From contig NC_081554.1 in the NCBI RefSeq assembly GCF_963082655.1, forward strand, positions 95,982,245-96,046,244: a DNA stretch of 64,000 bases, read 5' to 3'. Of this stretch, positions 32,755 through 45,019 are shown piece after piece; the stretch's first letter is position 1, and the number at the start of each line of letters is the position of its first letter. The notes beneath the pieces were generated by a model that saw only the letters and a program-made list of their open reading frames with translations, made no database searches and was not told the origin of the DNA. The translations under genes and the position numbers were made by a program. The DNA is from Stomoxys calcitrans. Its lineage: Eukaryota > Arthropoda > Insecta > Diptera > Muscidae.

Positions 32755-33359
32755 AATAGACACATATGTAAATGTGTGTCTTAGAGAATGTTTATAATCA
32801 CCTCTGAATGTATGCCATGCCAGTTATGTACACATTAGCAGAGCAAATAACAGAAAATGCGAGCTAGCTCATCTACATTTCGAAATTCATAGACTCTGCA
32901 TAACCGACCACCCGATCTACCGTTTTCAGCTCTTAAGACGAATATTTTTTATCTTTTAAAGCATCCATATACACCTATCTTCCGATTTAAGGTTTTGAGC
33001 TTATTAAAATCAAATTTTTTACCCAATTTCGCTGAAATTTTAATCAATGCATTGTAGAGGGAGAGAGAGAGAGAGCCAGGGAGGGTATGATACTCTCTAC
33101 AATCGCATCGTATATAATCCAGGTCGGATTCTATTTGGATGGATCTCTCGATTGAACTTCTTGACCTCATAAATGACGTATTTTTCAACCGATTTCCTTG
33201 AAATTGGATAGTATTGACCTTTTTTACATTCTTTCCCAATAGGTTCATATGGGATCACAGTTGAATATAGCTGTTATATAGAATGATCTTCAGATAAGAA
33301 ATATACCTATGGTTGTGGGTATTCAATCTTTGTCCTGTGAGAGCTTATGGCTTCTTTTT
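32755..33359. other. Decayed repeat and simple sequence, no gene
   Basis: The interval 32895-33330 holds weak mini-me-like phrases (cttccgatttaaggttttga). A (GA)n run lies at 33057-33076. Confidence 0.4.
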
Positions 33360-34200
33360 TGTTTTTCTTTTTACTGTGGTACAGGGTATTATAACTTAGT
33401 GCATTTGTTTGTAACACCCAAAAGGAAGAGAGATAGACCCATTGATAAGTATACCGATCGACTCAGAATCACTTTCTGATTCGAGTTAGCTATGTCCGTG
33501 TGTCTGTCCGTCTATCCATGTTCATTTGTGTACAAACTACAGATCGCAGTTTTCATCCGATCGTCTTCAAATTTGGTATGGGAATGTTTTTCGGTCTACA
33601 GACAAAGCCTATTGAAATGGGAAAAAATCGGTTCAGATTTGGATATAGCTTCCATATATATGTTAGTCCGATTTGCAGTAATAATGTAATAAAATGGTCA
33701 TTTGTCAACCGATTCGCTCGAAATTTAGCAGGAAGGATTTTCTTATGACTGTCGAAATTACTGGTGAATTTCAAAGAAATCGGTTCAGATTTAGATAAAG
33801 CTCTCTGCAAGCTCATTTATTGACCAAACAATTTGTAAGAAGTATGCTCGAAATCTGTTCAGATTTAGATATAGCTCCCATATATATGTTCGTTAGATTT
33901 GGATTAATATTGCAAAAATGTGCTCATTTGTTTGTTTACCTATTCTCTCAAAATTTGGCAGGAAAGATTTTCTTATGACTTTTAATATTACTGGTAAATT
34001 TTATAGAAATCGGTGTAGCTCCCATACATATGTTCATCGAATTTTGGGAAATATGCAATAATGTTGTCATTTCTCTCAACCGTATTTATTACAGTTTAAA
34101 CATATTTGCTCGAAATTTGATACGGAGTGTTTAATAACCTATCCGAAAGCATCAGCCGAGGTCCATCAAAATTTGTTCAGATTTAGATATAGCTCCCACT
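33360..34200 (+). mobile_element. mini-me-like element, subfamily C
   Basis: It starts actgtggtacagggtatta with the core gattcgagttagctatgtcc and gtctgtccgtctatcc, then about four units built around cggttcagatttggatatag and ctcccatatatatgttcg. The distal end is unclear. Confidence 0.75.
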
Positions 34201-35465
34201 TTGTACCTAAAGTGGTGCCGCCCGACTTTTGCCTTTTGCCTTGGGTGTAGGAGTTGTATTTTACAATAAGAACATCAATTAGATTCCTGAAAAATTATTA
34301 TTTTCTTTGCTAAAATACTATATGCCGACTATGGGAACATGTCATTCCGAGCATTGGAAAATGGTGCCGACTACAGGTGAACAAACACCTGTATCATAAA
34401 ATTGAGAATTTGAAGAATTTAATAAAAGAAATTACAATTTGTTATAATTACATCTTAAACAAAACAAAATCCCGAAGCCAAACTTCAATTGAATTGATCA
34501 TTTGTATCAGGAAGGAGGATGGATTGAAAAATGGAAAATTCTTATACTGAAAAGAATTTAAAAAAAATGTTGCATATTTTGGTGACAACCTTGGCGGATA
34601 TAAAAAAATCCTTAGCCGTTAGATTAGTTAATATTATAGTGAACTCTGGCAACCCTATAACCTACCGCTGGTTCTCTATACAAGCAACAGTTGCTATCAA
34701 TAGAGTAGAACAGACAATTTGTAACGAATGACAATTTTTCATGTCAATTGTTAATAAATGGACAAAAAATTATAGAGAGCAAAACGACGATGCCAAAGCC
34801 GACATATGCGTCCTCCGACCAACGACGGTGATAAATTGGCGAAAACAGAAAGTTTACGGGAAGATAATACCGACAAATGATTTCTTCTCATCCACTGAAG
34901 GTTTCACGGGGGTCAACATTACGATAAGTTATGGCGATAGAGCAAAATGCTGAGATTATTTAAAGGGCAGCTAGACAGGCACATTAAAGAGAATTCAAAC
35001 AAAAATTTGGAAGAGATAATGCAGTAACAAAACTCTCACTCATTTTAAACATTTGCAAAATATTGTGTTGTGTTAAAATACCTACACAAAGTTTGTTCGT
35101 TCCCTCTTTTTGATGTCATAATTGCATCAACAACAACAACGATTTGAAAATGTGATGTAAAAGTCATGACTGATGGCTGCGAATTTTTGTTTTGCTTTAA
35201 TTTAGTTATTGTTTTGCTTTGCGAATCTTTTGTCAACAAATCATGGATAAAAGAGCAGCATGAACATGCTGACGGGGTGGCATAATAGAACCGAATAACC
35301 CTCAAATCCTTTTGATGTTTGTTTGAAGGAATAGGGGGGATGGTTGTTTTCGTATATTTAATCTCGCGCTCTCGCTGTTAAATGTTCTCCTAGTTTTCAC
35401 ACTAAATACCTATTTCTTAATATTTTCATGTTATTTGTTTTTTTCCCATTTCCACTGCCTAAAAG
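34201..35465. other. Single-copy AT-rich DNA upstream of candidate exon
   Basis: Repeats recognised elsewhere are absent. Frames at 34531-34953 are short and lysine/isoleucine-rich with no family signature. It fits an intron. Confidence 0.5.
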
Positions 35466-35605
35466 CTTCCCGAGGAGAAATCACCACACCACCCTGTAGA
35501 GTTATCCACCGAGTTAATGCTGGCATGCACGGTGGCACTGTCGCCATCCTATACAAAAAAGCACACCCACCCCAACGTCTTGGAACGCCTACCGGATTTA
35601 ATAAG
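35466..35605 (+). CDS. Candidate internal coding exon, unidentified host gene
   Basis: The acceptor is a long pyrimidine tract (tttgtttttttcccatttcc) followed by tgcctaaaag; the donor is the consensus gtaagt at 35606. The 140-bp segment is open in one frame: two bases complete a codon, then 46 codons end at phase 0. It reads through RVIHRVNAGMHGGTVAILYK and KAHPPQRLGTPTGFNK. The composition is balanced and less AT-rich than the flanks. No repeat of it is seen in the window. The entry phase (one base carried from the previous exon) does not match the exit phase of 3802-3925 (phase 0), so they are not adjacent exons of one transcript. The protein is not recognised. The Gly/His/Pro-rich wording suggests a conserved non-globular segment; that is a guess. 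Confidence 0.62.
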
Positions 35606-37020
35606 GTAAGTTGTAGAAGTTTTAACAAAAACCAATACAAATATAATCAGAGAGTAGCAAAGTGTCAAAGAGATTCTGAGAGAGTGAGAGTTATTCTGGC
35701 TCTCTTTAAATGACAACAATGCCGCTAGGGGAAATTGAATATTTTTTTTATAAGGGGAAATTCGAAATTGTTTGTGTGACAGAGATAAACTAGAGTGTGG
35801 TTTCGAATTTCATATATTGCCGCAGTTGTTAGAAGAGCTGCATTCTAGTATTGGATTGTTAGGCGTGGTGGTGCCTCTTTCTATGGGTACAAGGGAGAAA
35901 GATACTGCGTGCTTGAGTGTGTGTGTGAATGCCAGCCTGCTGTTTGTTGCTTGGCGGCTCGGTGGAATCGTCATGGCCAGATGATTATAATGTGTGTGTG
36001 TTGCCGCAGAATATTAATCGCGGCTACCAGTACCAAACAAGCTACCACTTACCACTCGTTCGCTGTCTACACTGCTGCTGCTGCCGCTGCAGCTGCTTCA
36101 GTTGATGCATAGGAAATCAACTTTTTATTCGTTCTTATTTTCCTTACCACAAAACTGTAAAGCCGCTTGTATTGTTGTTCCCGCTTTTGTCGTTGTAGTT
36201 GCTATTGTCTTTGGTGTTTTCACGAAAAAAGCAAAAATATATAATTCTTAATACATGTGCGAGTGTGTGCAAGAGTATGCTTGGTATACGAGCAGTGAAT
36301 GAATCGAAGCCTTTCTCTGAGCTTCCCTATGCTGCTAGACCCGCAGTAGTTGTTCCCTTGTCCTTGTCATCCTCTCTGTTTAAATTGGAAAAGTTTTGTT
36401 TTTGTTTTTCTTATTGTATTGCCATTGTTTTTGTTAGCTCTTGTTTTGGGGGGCTCTTTCTTTCTCCCCTTTGTCTGGCTGGTGTGTCAACACTGTTGTA
36501 TGCATTGTATTTGTTGACTTCCATTTGTTGTTCTTTTTTGAGTTGTTGGTGCTCATAATTGTTGTTTTATTGCATTGATGCCAAAAAAAAAAAATAATTT
36601 TTCTACATCACCTGAGCCTCTTACCAACATCTTCATAGTCTCCTCACCCTTTCATCCTTTGACATTGCTTCTGCTGGCCATGTTTGTTCTACTTTTAAAA
36701 ATTTCGGAATGGAAATTTCTTCATTGTGTTTTTACTTTGTGCAATTGTTTTGTCCCGTTCCACCTTTATTCCCCTTTGATGAAATTCCTTTTCTGTTTTC
36801 CTTTCGATCACAATTTTCAATATACTACAAATATGTGACAACTTTAAATCATGAGGCACGAGCTTTGAGTTTTACAAACACCTTTTACGAGCGTCATGTC
36901 CTACTATAATTCAGAACAGGGATGATAATTTTGATACTTTGGTATTTTTTTTGATACTTTGTGAACAGCGAAAATACCACGGAACCCCCCAGCGAGAAAT
37001 TTGGTACTTTTACGAGAATA
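35606..37020. other. Intron-like single-copy DNA
   Basis: It contains TG and GCTGCTGC simple runs (about 35920-36110) and T-rich tracts. Open frames are hydrophobic by-products of T-richness. A hAT-like end phrase cagggatgataat occurs at about 36915, but no partner end was found. Confidence 0.5.
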
Positions 37021-37029
37021 ACCATTTTT

Positions 37030-37544
37030 TATGCCCACCACAATACTAATCTAGTCATTTCGTTTGTAACACCTCGAAATATTCGTCGAAGACCCCATAA
37101 AGTATATATATTCTTGATCGTCTCGACGTTCTGATTCGAAATAGCCAAGTCCGTCCGTCCGTCTGTCGAAAACGTAAAGCTAGTCGCTTGAAATTTGGCA
37201 CAGATACTCAATATTGATGTAGATCGTTGGGGATTGCAAATGGGCCATATCCGTTCAGATTTAGATATAGCTCCCATATTAACCGATCTGGCTGAAATTT
37301 TACATGTCAAGTTACGTTACGACTTTCAATAGCTGTCAAATACGGTCCGAATCGGTATATAACCTGATATAGCTCCCATATAAACCGATATCCCGATTTG
37401 GCTTCTTAAGCCACAATTTTTATCCGATTTGGCTGAAATTTTGCATGTGGTGTTCTGTTGGGACTTACAACAACTGTGCCAAGTACGGTCCAAACCGGTC
37501 TCCCGATTTAACTTCTTGAGCCCTTACTAGCCGCTTACTTATCT
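37030..37544 (+). mobile_element. mini-me/DINE-1-like element, partial
   Basis: It starts atgcccaccacaatactaat, then the core tatatattcttgatcgtctc and gtccgtccgtccgtctgtcg, followed by two to three units. It is cut by R5 at 37545. Confidence 0.75.
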
Positions 37545-38497
37545 TCCTACATATAAAAATCAATTTGTGTTTGTTTGTAGGTTTGTTTGTTTGTGTGCTC
37601 CTTATAGACTCAAAAACGACTGAACTGAAAATTCTTGAAATTTTCACAGATAGTGCATAATGATGCCGTAGTGCATCATTATGCACTATCTTATTTAGGG
37701 TACTAAATTTTTTGATATTTGAAGAGGGGCGGACCCTCCCCCTTACCCTAATTTTCAGAAACGGCAGATCTCGGAGATGGGTGGTGCGAGTTAATCGAAA
37801 TTTTGTGTTCTCTGTCATAGTAAACTAAGAACAAAAATTTGGTATCCAAATTTCGGATGGAGTATCTAGGGTGGCCGCCCCGCCCCCAAAACCTACCAAA
37901 TATACATATATAGACCAATCACGACAATATGGGACTCAAATGAAAGGTAATTAAGGTTAGAAAATGTATCTGATATCCAATTGTCGGACCAAATGTTTGG
38001 GGGACCACCTCAACTCCCAAAATCATATGTATTTACCGACCATGGCAATATGGGACTCAAATGAAAGGTATTTGCGAGTAGAGTACGAATCTGATATCCA
38101 AATGTGGGACAAAGCTCCTGGGGGTTTACTCACCCCTTCCCCAAAACACCCGCCAAATAGGGCTTATTTACTGATCATGGCAATATGGGGCTTAAATGAA
38201 AGGCATTTGAGTGTAGAATACGAATCGGATATTCAAATGTGGGACCAAGTGTTTGGGAAGCCGCCCCTCCCCAAAAAGCACAAATTTACGAGCATAGCAA
38301 TATGGGACCAAATGAAAGGTCTTTGAAGCACGAATCTTATATGAAAATTAGGGTAAACGTACCATAATACCACCCGTATAGGAAGTATTTGCTGACCATT
38401 GCAATATGGGGCTCAAGTAAGAGATATTTTAGAGTAGAACACAAACCTGATATATATTTTCAGGATCAAGTCACTGAGTGGCGTATTTATGACGTAT
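37545..38497 (-). repeat. Tandem repeat family R5, copy 1
   Basis: The left terminus is catataaaaatcaatttgtg with an imperfect (GTTT)n run (37566-37600), then about five units of 120-130 bp carrying atatgggactcaaatgaaag and caccccttccccaaaacacc. The same terminus is at 62461 in reverse. Open frames across units exist but are repeats of one another and not protein-like. Confidence 0.7.
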
Positions 38498-39475
38498 TTA
38501 TATTACTTGTTTGCCTCTAGTAGTGTTGGAAAAACGCAATACAGAAGCCAGATATGACGGTTCATTGGTATAAATAATCTTGTGGATTTTTTGCAACGAG
38601 CGTATCTTAAGGTACGAGTCAAATGATACACCATATACTTGTCTGGCAAAGTCAGATACCCGGCCTCTAATACGCAAACCGAAAATGTATTTAACGACAT
38701 CTTTAAAGGCTATGTGCAATTTATGAGTTCATGTGAGTTACATCACAACCGTAAAAAAACCTCGCAAGGGTATAATAGTTTCGGCAGAATAAATGTCCTA
38801 GCCAAAAGCATTCTTATGGACAAAGGGGTGCACTGTCGACGGCGGCATTGTCACCCGATTACTAGTAATCCTAGTAATTTAAAAGTAGTCCGTTGGCGTT
38901 TGTCCATGTGTTTATTCTATCCAAGTCACTATTAAGGCGAAGTACGCCATCGATCAGCCTGTACGGCGAAGAGCTGTACGTACATACATATTAATACCAC
39001 AGTTTCGTAACTGTCTAGGAAGGTCATTGCTATATAAAGAAATAAGGAATGGTCCCAATACAGGCCCCTGTTGAACAACTCTTGAGACTGGAAAATAACT
39101 AAAATACCGGCTATCAACACATACCGATTGGTTTCTATTCGAAAGATAGGAAAATATAAGATCCGTTGTTCTTTCAGAAAATTGAAATAAATGTTTCAGT
39201 TTAGGGCTAAGTCTATTGGGATCAACAGAATCAAATGCCTTCGAATGATCTAAAAGAACAAGAAAAGTATCTTTATCGCTGTCAATATCACTCCTTACAT
39301 CTTCAACTACTATCAAAAGTGCAGTAATGCAACTGTACTTTGGCCGGAAACCACACTGAAAATCTGTTAGCAGCGCATTATTCGCAATATATCCTGATAT
39401 TTTCCGGTTGACTAGAGACTCAAATATCTTAGAGATGTATGGAAGTATTACTATTGGCCTAAATTCCTAATTTTT
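38498..39475 (-). mobile_element. LINE family D, truncated and dead
   Basis: Minus strand. From 39420 it reads the reverse-transcriptase palm: VLLDHSKAFDSVDPNRLSPK, IFSYLSNRNQSVCV, QGPVLGPFLISLYSNDLP. The YADD box is lost by a small deletion near 38985: the text goes from INMYV straight to VQLFAVQADRW in a shifted frame. The end of the protein is at 38719-38498 (DVVKYIFGLRIRGRVSDFAR, YTNEPSYLASVLRF). The middle between 38720 and 38930 is frame-broken. It lies against the end of R5. The wording is of the I/Jockey group. Confidence 0.82.
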
Positions 39476-39551
39476 AAACCAGAAATCGAAAGAAAGGAAA
39501 AGATCGCAAGAGTTAGGCAATCAGTTGTGCGTTTTCTCCGACGCACAGTGA

Positions 39552-39792
39552 ACAGGGCAAACTTCTCACATATCAAGGAGTGCTGGCCGATTCAAGTTTA
39601 AGCTCAATGATAAGGGGCCTCCTTTTTATAGTCGAGTTCGATAGGCGTGCGGCACCTCTTTGAGGAGAAGTTTTTACATGGCAAAGTACCTCACAAATGG
39701 CGCCAACATTAGGAGGTTCTCACCAGGATTCAAACCCAGGCGTTCAGCGTCATAGGCGGACATGCTTACCTCTGCGCTTCGGTGGACTCTGC
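39552..39792 (-). mobile_element. SINE S1, 3'-truncated copy
   Basis: Minus strand: head ccaccgaagcgcagaggtaa, box B gggtttgaatcctgg, body gtgaggtactttgccatgta and gaggccccttatcattgagc. The right part matches 8501-8778. No target duplication was found, and the distal tail is lost. Confidence 0.78.
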
Positions 39793-41095
39793 ACCTCTTT
39801 GTTGGCAAATGATTCTTGTCCATTTCAGTTTTTTATTAAAACCATTGAATTAATTTTGGCATTTCAGGAAAACCATAAAAAGTTACTATTCGCAGTAGGC
39901 TCTGAGAATTTTGTTTTGTGGTCTCGACAGAGTTTGTGCTGTTCGACTGGTGAACATTGGTCTTCTAGTGCAAAAACAAATCCAAACAAAAATGCAACGT
40001 TATTTGAAAAGTTTTTCTACTGCACATACAGTCATTCATTCTATAAACGGCCTTGCATTTTTTGCAAAAATTGCAAACTTTGTAGTTGAAATTTCGTAAA
40101 AATTCCACCAGAAGGAGAAAATCCAAATGTGGTGTCTCAAACTCCTTCAGTTGAGAGTTGAGAAGGAAAAACTTATCACAAAGCCAAACAGGACAACCAA
40201 TAGATGGTAACCAAATTAATTTGATGTTGCCCCAAGTTCAAGCAAATTTAAATCTTGTCTGTCTGAGAAACAAAATCAAAAAAAGATGATGTTGATGATC
40301 CAATTACTCATTCGTCCCAAGTATTGCTTCCAGTTGTGGTTTCCTGTGGGCTATCTCATTTCATTGTTTGCCACAGAATTATTGGTCGCTTTGTGTATGG
40401 TTTTTTCTTCCATTTCTTCCAGGGCCCTTTGTATGGTCCATTTTTATTTCCATTTTGTTTTCATTGTTGTCCAATTTTAAGGACATACATAAATTTAAAT
40501 AAAGTTGACAAACAACAGCCTGCCAACAATGGGAACAAAACATTGTAATGCAAATAAATTTCAAAGAGAGGAATTTGAAAAAACAACATTCACCACAAAG
40601 GACCCTAAACTAAAAAATAATAAAAACACAATGGCCAAAAAGTAACCAACCAATGGAGATGTATGGTCAACAATACCATGCCATACTTTTGGGGGCAAAG
40701 GGAGACTTCAAACTCATCCAACCACCCACCCACCTAGCAATCATTTGTCAGTCATTTTATTTCTCAGCATCAGCATCAACGTCAATGACCATCCATCCAT
40801 TCATCCATCCACCATCCATAGTCGACTTTGTGGCAGCACAGAAATAAAAAAAAAATTAGAAAAATGGAAGAGCTAAATAAACGAAACTTTTTCAATCGAA
40901 GGTAGACAAATCTACCTAAAACAGCAGCAAATTGAAGGAATTTTTGAACAAAAGTACAACATCAGACCTTGTAGGACAGAAAAAGCGCAATTTGATATTT
41001 TTTTCTTATTCAAACTTTGTTGATTATCATTCCAACAATTCTTCTGATCTTTATGCAGTGGAATTGCGTCTTAGAAAAACTAAAACTTTAAAGTT
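39793..41095. other. Single-copy AT-rich DNA, no gene seen
   Basis: It contains CAT/CCAT-rich microsatellite-like sequence (about 40785-40820) and no confident exon. Intron-like. Confidence 0.5.
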
Positions 41096-41100
41096 AATTT

Positions 41101-42233
41101 TTATACCCTCCACCATAGGATGGGGGTATACTAATTTCGTCATTCTATTTGAAACACCTCGAAATATGCTTCTCAGACCCCATAAAGTATATATATATTC
41201 TTGATCGTCATTATTAGTCGATCTAGCCATGTCCGTCCGTCCGTCTGTCTGTCGAAAACACGCTAACTTTCGAAGGAGAAAAGCTAGCCGCTTGAAATTT
41301 AGCACAAATACTATTTATTAGTGTAGGCCGGTTGGGATTGTAAATGGGCCAAATCGGTCCATGTTTTGATATAGCTGCCATATAAGCCGATCTTGGGTCT
41401 TGACTTCTTGAGCCTCTTGAGGGCCTAATTCTCGTCCGATTTGAATGAAATTTTGCACATGGTGTTTTGGTATCACTTCCAACAACTGCGCTAAGTATGC
41501 TTCAAATCTTGGGTCTTGACTTCTTGAGCCTCTAGAGGGCGCAATTCTCTGCAGCTTTGACTGAAATTTTGTTTTTGTATCACTTTCAACAACTGTACTT
41601 AGTATGATTTAAATCGGTTCATAATCTGGTATAGCTGCCATATAAATCGATTTGGGATCTTGACTTCTTGAGCCTCTAGAGGGCGCAATTCTCATCCGAT
41701 TTGTACAGCGGCTTCTCTCATGACTTTCAACATTCGTGTCTAATATGGTCTGAATAGATCAATAGCTTGATACAGCTCCCATATAAACTTATCTCCCGGT
41801 TTTGCTTCTTGAGTCCCTACAAGGCGCAATTCTTATCCGAATGAACTGAAATATTACACAATGAGTTCTACAATGTTCTGCATTCATTTATGGTCCGAAT
41901 CGGACTATAACTTGATATAGCTCCAATAGCATAACACTTCTTATTCAATATTGTTGAATAATTAGTTGTATTCAACAATTCAAGGTCCTAGGTGGTGCGA
42001 TCAAGCTTGATATAGCTCCAATAGCATAACACTTCTTATTCAATATTGTTGAATAATTAGTTGTATTCAACAATTATTCAACAATATTGAATAAGAAGTG
42101 TTATGCTATTGGAGCTATATCAAGTTATAGTCCGATTCGGACCATAAATGAATGCAGAACATTGTAGACAAATGCGATCCGTGGTGGAGGGTATATAAGA
42201 TACAGCCCGGCCGAACTTAGCACGCTCTTACTT
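41101..42233 (+). mobile_element. mini-me/DINE-1-like element carrying a perfect 93-bp inverted repeat
   Basis: It starts tataccctccaccatagga, with core tatatatattcttgatcgtc and gtccgtccgtccgtctgtct, and has four units. The far end reads ccgtggtggagggtata, cagcccggccgaacttag, ctcttacttgttt. The distal part is rearranged: 41867-41959 is repeated exactly, inverted, at 42076-42168. The element is otherwise like 31489-32754 in reverse orientation. Confidence 0.83.
41867..42168. repeat. Template-switch palindrome
   Basis: Two 93-bp arms (41867-41959, 42076-42168) are perfect reverse complements. Between them lie a 70-bp direct duplicate of part of the arm (41911-41980 = 42006-42075) and a 28-bp insert (41980-42007) identical to 42593-42620. 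The inner arm (42006-42054 with 42076-42124) leaves a 21-nt loop. Confidence 0.92.
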
Positions 42234-42471
42234 GTTTCTTTAAACACTGAAATAGCCAGTGGCGGATCACTAAATTGTTGAAGTTCAAAGAACATGTCGT
42301 AACAGAATGAAAAGGTTTGTCCAATTGGTGCCTTCTAAGATTATCCTCTTTTTGTGTTTCGCCTTTATTCATACTTCATATCATGAAGGTTGCAAAACTT
42401 TAAAATCTTATTGGCTAGTTTAATAAAATCCACGATAATTGGATTCTATAAGAAAAACGAAGGTCTATGTT
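42234..42471. other. Spacer, nothing recognised
   Basis: AT-rich, no frame. Confidence 0.4.
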
Positions 42472-43957
42472 GCACAGTGGGAGAAAATCGAAAAAAAACT
42501 AATAAAAATATTTTGTGTGAGAACGGGTAAAGATATCTCTTGACATTTGAAATGGTAAGTGCTGAGGTGTTAACGAGTTTGTGTGCGAAATTTCAAGGTC
42601 CTAGGTGGTGCGATCAAGCTCCTACTTTAAAAAATTGTTGAGGCTGCCAATTCTTCATTTGTGGTCCAATTTTCAAATCCTTTTTTTTCGCTTGAGGTAT
42701 ACAATATCTCCTCTGGTTTTTGAGATATTCAGCTTTTAATTTCTTTTGTTGAAATTTTGACCTAGATCTGCTTTGTATTTTGCAATTTACAATTGCATTT
42801 GTGGTTCGATTTTAATTTTAATGCATGATTTGGATTTGTGACAAAATTTACAACAACTATGCCGCAACAACGGTCGACATCTGATTACTCAGTAAAAAGT
42901 TATACAGTTTGGAAGTCAAAAAAAGTGTATTTTTTTGGTAAAAAAAAAGTATTTTCCTAATTAGTCTTTACAATAAAACTTGCTTAAATACCTTTTGTTC
43001 TTTTTTGTTTGTGAAGAGGATATATAGTAGATGCTTTTTAAGACAAATTTGAACAAATACTTCAAAATAGGCAATTTTTTATTAAAACAATTGGAAAAAC
43101 CCCTCCCTTTTGCAAATTCCAATATTTGTAGCCTCCACAGCAGATTTACTAAAAAATGCCGATTTTGAAACCATCTTTGCCAGAAAGGAGTATTTTGGGA
43201 ATTTTGTAAAAAAGAAAATCGGGCAGAATTTATTTTTAGTTTTTTGAAGGCAATTTTATCTGGAAAATTCAAAAATAATTTCTAAGATATCTTTATTAGT
43301 TTTTTTCTTAAAATTTTTCAATTTGAATATTCGTTTTCACAAAAATAAAATTTTTACACTATTTTTGCTTTTACAAAAATTTCTCATCAAAAATTTTATT
43401 TTTTTATGTTATCATACTCTTTTTTGTCTTCTACAAGTCTAGACCTTTTCACCGATGTATTGTATAATTTGTGTATAAAACATGTTATACCCTGTGCCAA
43501 AATCGCTACCTAGTGTGCAGACCTCTATGATTTTTTCACCTATTCTGTAGAGTGTAATTGTGCAGAAAATTTGAATAAAGTCGAAAGGTGGGCTTTTCCT
43601 CTAATTTGTGAAAAGCAATATCAAAATACTCACTGACGTCAAAGTTGGCTCAAGTATATCCTTTACATATTCAAAAAAGTTGGACTGCTTTGTAGGGATT
43701 TTTGAGCACTATCTAGCAAAAAAAAGAATTTTGAAAATCGGACCACAAATGAAGATTTGGCAGTCCCAAAAATTTTTCGGAGTACCGAGATGACTAAATT
43801 TTAGGGGCCTGCCAAGAGGCGTCCGGACCACCTATGGCCTTGCACACGAACTCGCTAACATCTCAGCTCTTACAATTCCAAATTTCAAAGAGATATCTTT
43901 ACCCGTTCCCACACCCCATATTTTTTTTTAGTTTATTTTCGATTATCTTCATTGTGC
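42472..43957. mobile_element. Fold-back element with long terminal inverted repeats
   Basis: Both ends begin gcacagtg or gcacaatg. The left 42472-42730 and right 43695-43957 segments are inverted copies, at about 75-80 percent by eye, sharing gggtaaagatatctctt, cttcatttgtggtcc and attttcaaa. A GTT possibly duplicates at 42469-42471 and 43958-43960. The interior is AT-rich and has no recognisable transposase, so it is non-autonomous. The superfamily is unknown. Confidence 0.7.
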
Positions 43958-44316
43958 GTTGTTTATGAAGATCCATCAGCATTTTTGCGTTAGAGGCTTT
44001 AAATCAAAAGTTAGAATCGGGTTCTTCTCAAAATACACCAGCATAGAATGCCTGTATTAGAGCTGGCAAAGTATCGATATTAGTTTTCTTCTCTACTATC
44101 CATAGGTATATCGATAGTATCGACAAATTTTATAGAACATGAATTTATTCAAGGAAAAAAAGTAAAAACGAGTAAAAAAGCGCCTTAAAAATATTGGGAC
44201 ATAAAACTCCAAACCCTTTTTTGAAATTTGCCCTTCTCACCAAATACTATTACAGAAAGTTGGCATTTCCCACACCTAAGACCATGACCCAGAAACTGAA
44301 ATAAATTTTCCCTTAC
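43958..44316. other. Single-copy DNA with TATCGATA-like motifs
   Basis: Around 44070-44120 several tatcgata-type words occur, resembling DRE/BEAF-type sites or a hAT-type end. No gene is seen. Confidence 0.35.
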
Positions 44317-44485
44317 TCATAGAAAAAAGTTTGCTGAAAATAGCAAACACTATCTGCTGAATGTTAGTAGTTTATTTTGCTGCTATTGTAGCAATTTCAG
44401 AGCAGCAAGCTTACTGCTGACAAGCTTGTTGTTTGCTGAAAATGACTGCTGTTTAATTATGAAGGGGATGTTAGGAGAAAGAAGG
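44317..44485 (+). repeat. Dispersed repeat R4, copy 2
   Basis: It matches 31280-31488 over most of its length, with a short internal deletion. Confidence 0.65.
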
Positions 44486-44654
44486 CAGATGCCTTCTAGT
44501 TCCTACCGTTGAACCAGCCAAATCACTTAAAAAAATGCCTAACAACTTGCGAATTTTCACATTCGCTAAATCAGACAAGTTTTCAAAGTAATGAGAACCT
44601 AAAGTGGAACTCCTTCTGACTGCCAACGCCCTCAACGCACACAACAGATGTTTT

Positions 44655-44775
44655 TCGGGGTAACTTTTTAGTATTTAGAGCGTAAAACAAACCGCTTACT
44701 GGCTGAGTTGCATGCCCATAGTGTCATGGGGAGGAATAACTCCTTTATCCTCTTTCCAACCTATCCTAGCAAGGG
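44655..44775 (+). repeat. LINE E 3' end fragment
   Basis: The phrases actttttagtatttagagcg, cttactggctgagttgcatg and gtgtcatgggg match the 3' untranslated end of LINE E at 47185-47290. Confidence 0.65.
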
Positions 44776-44864
44776 CATTTATCAGTCGATTATCTTTAAA
44801 TGTTAGACAATATCATCTTCTACGACTTCTATATGTACGAATTTTCTTCGGAATTAGGAGGGGG

Positions 44865-44957
44865 AAACCACCACAGAAAAATTTTTCCGATGGTCTCGCC
44901 AGGTTTCGAACCCAGGTGTTCAGCGTCATAGGTGGACATGCTAACCTCTGCGGCAGT
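44865..44957 (-). repeat. SINE S1 head fragment
   Basis: The minus strand carries gccgcagaggttagcatgtc and box B gggttcgaaacctgg, then stops. Confidence 0.7.
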
Positions 44958-45019
44958 TTTGGTCGTTAATTTTTTTCTCAAGAGCATATATTAAAAAGTA
45001 GGTTTTAGCAACAGATTAC

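Noticed and set aside
36199..36838. Long hydrophobic + strand frames
   Set aside because: T-rich intron-like DNA gives Phe/Leu/Cys-rich frames by composition; no signal or domain pattern.
37964..38326. 120-codon + strand frame
   Set aside because: It is made of R5 tandem units; the repeated peptide words follow the DNA repeat and the frame is lost in other units.
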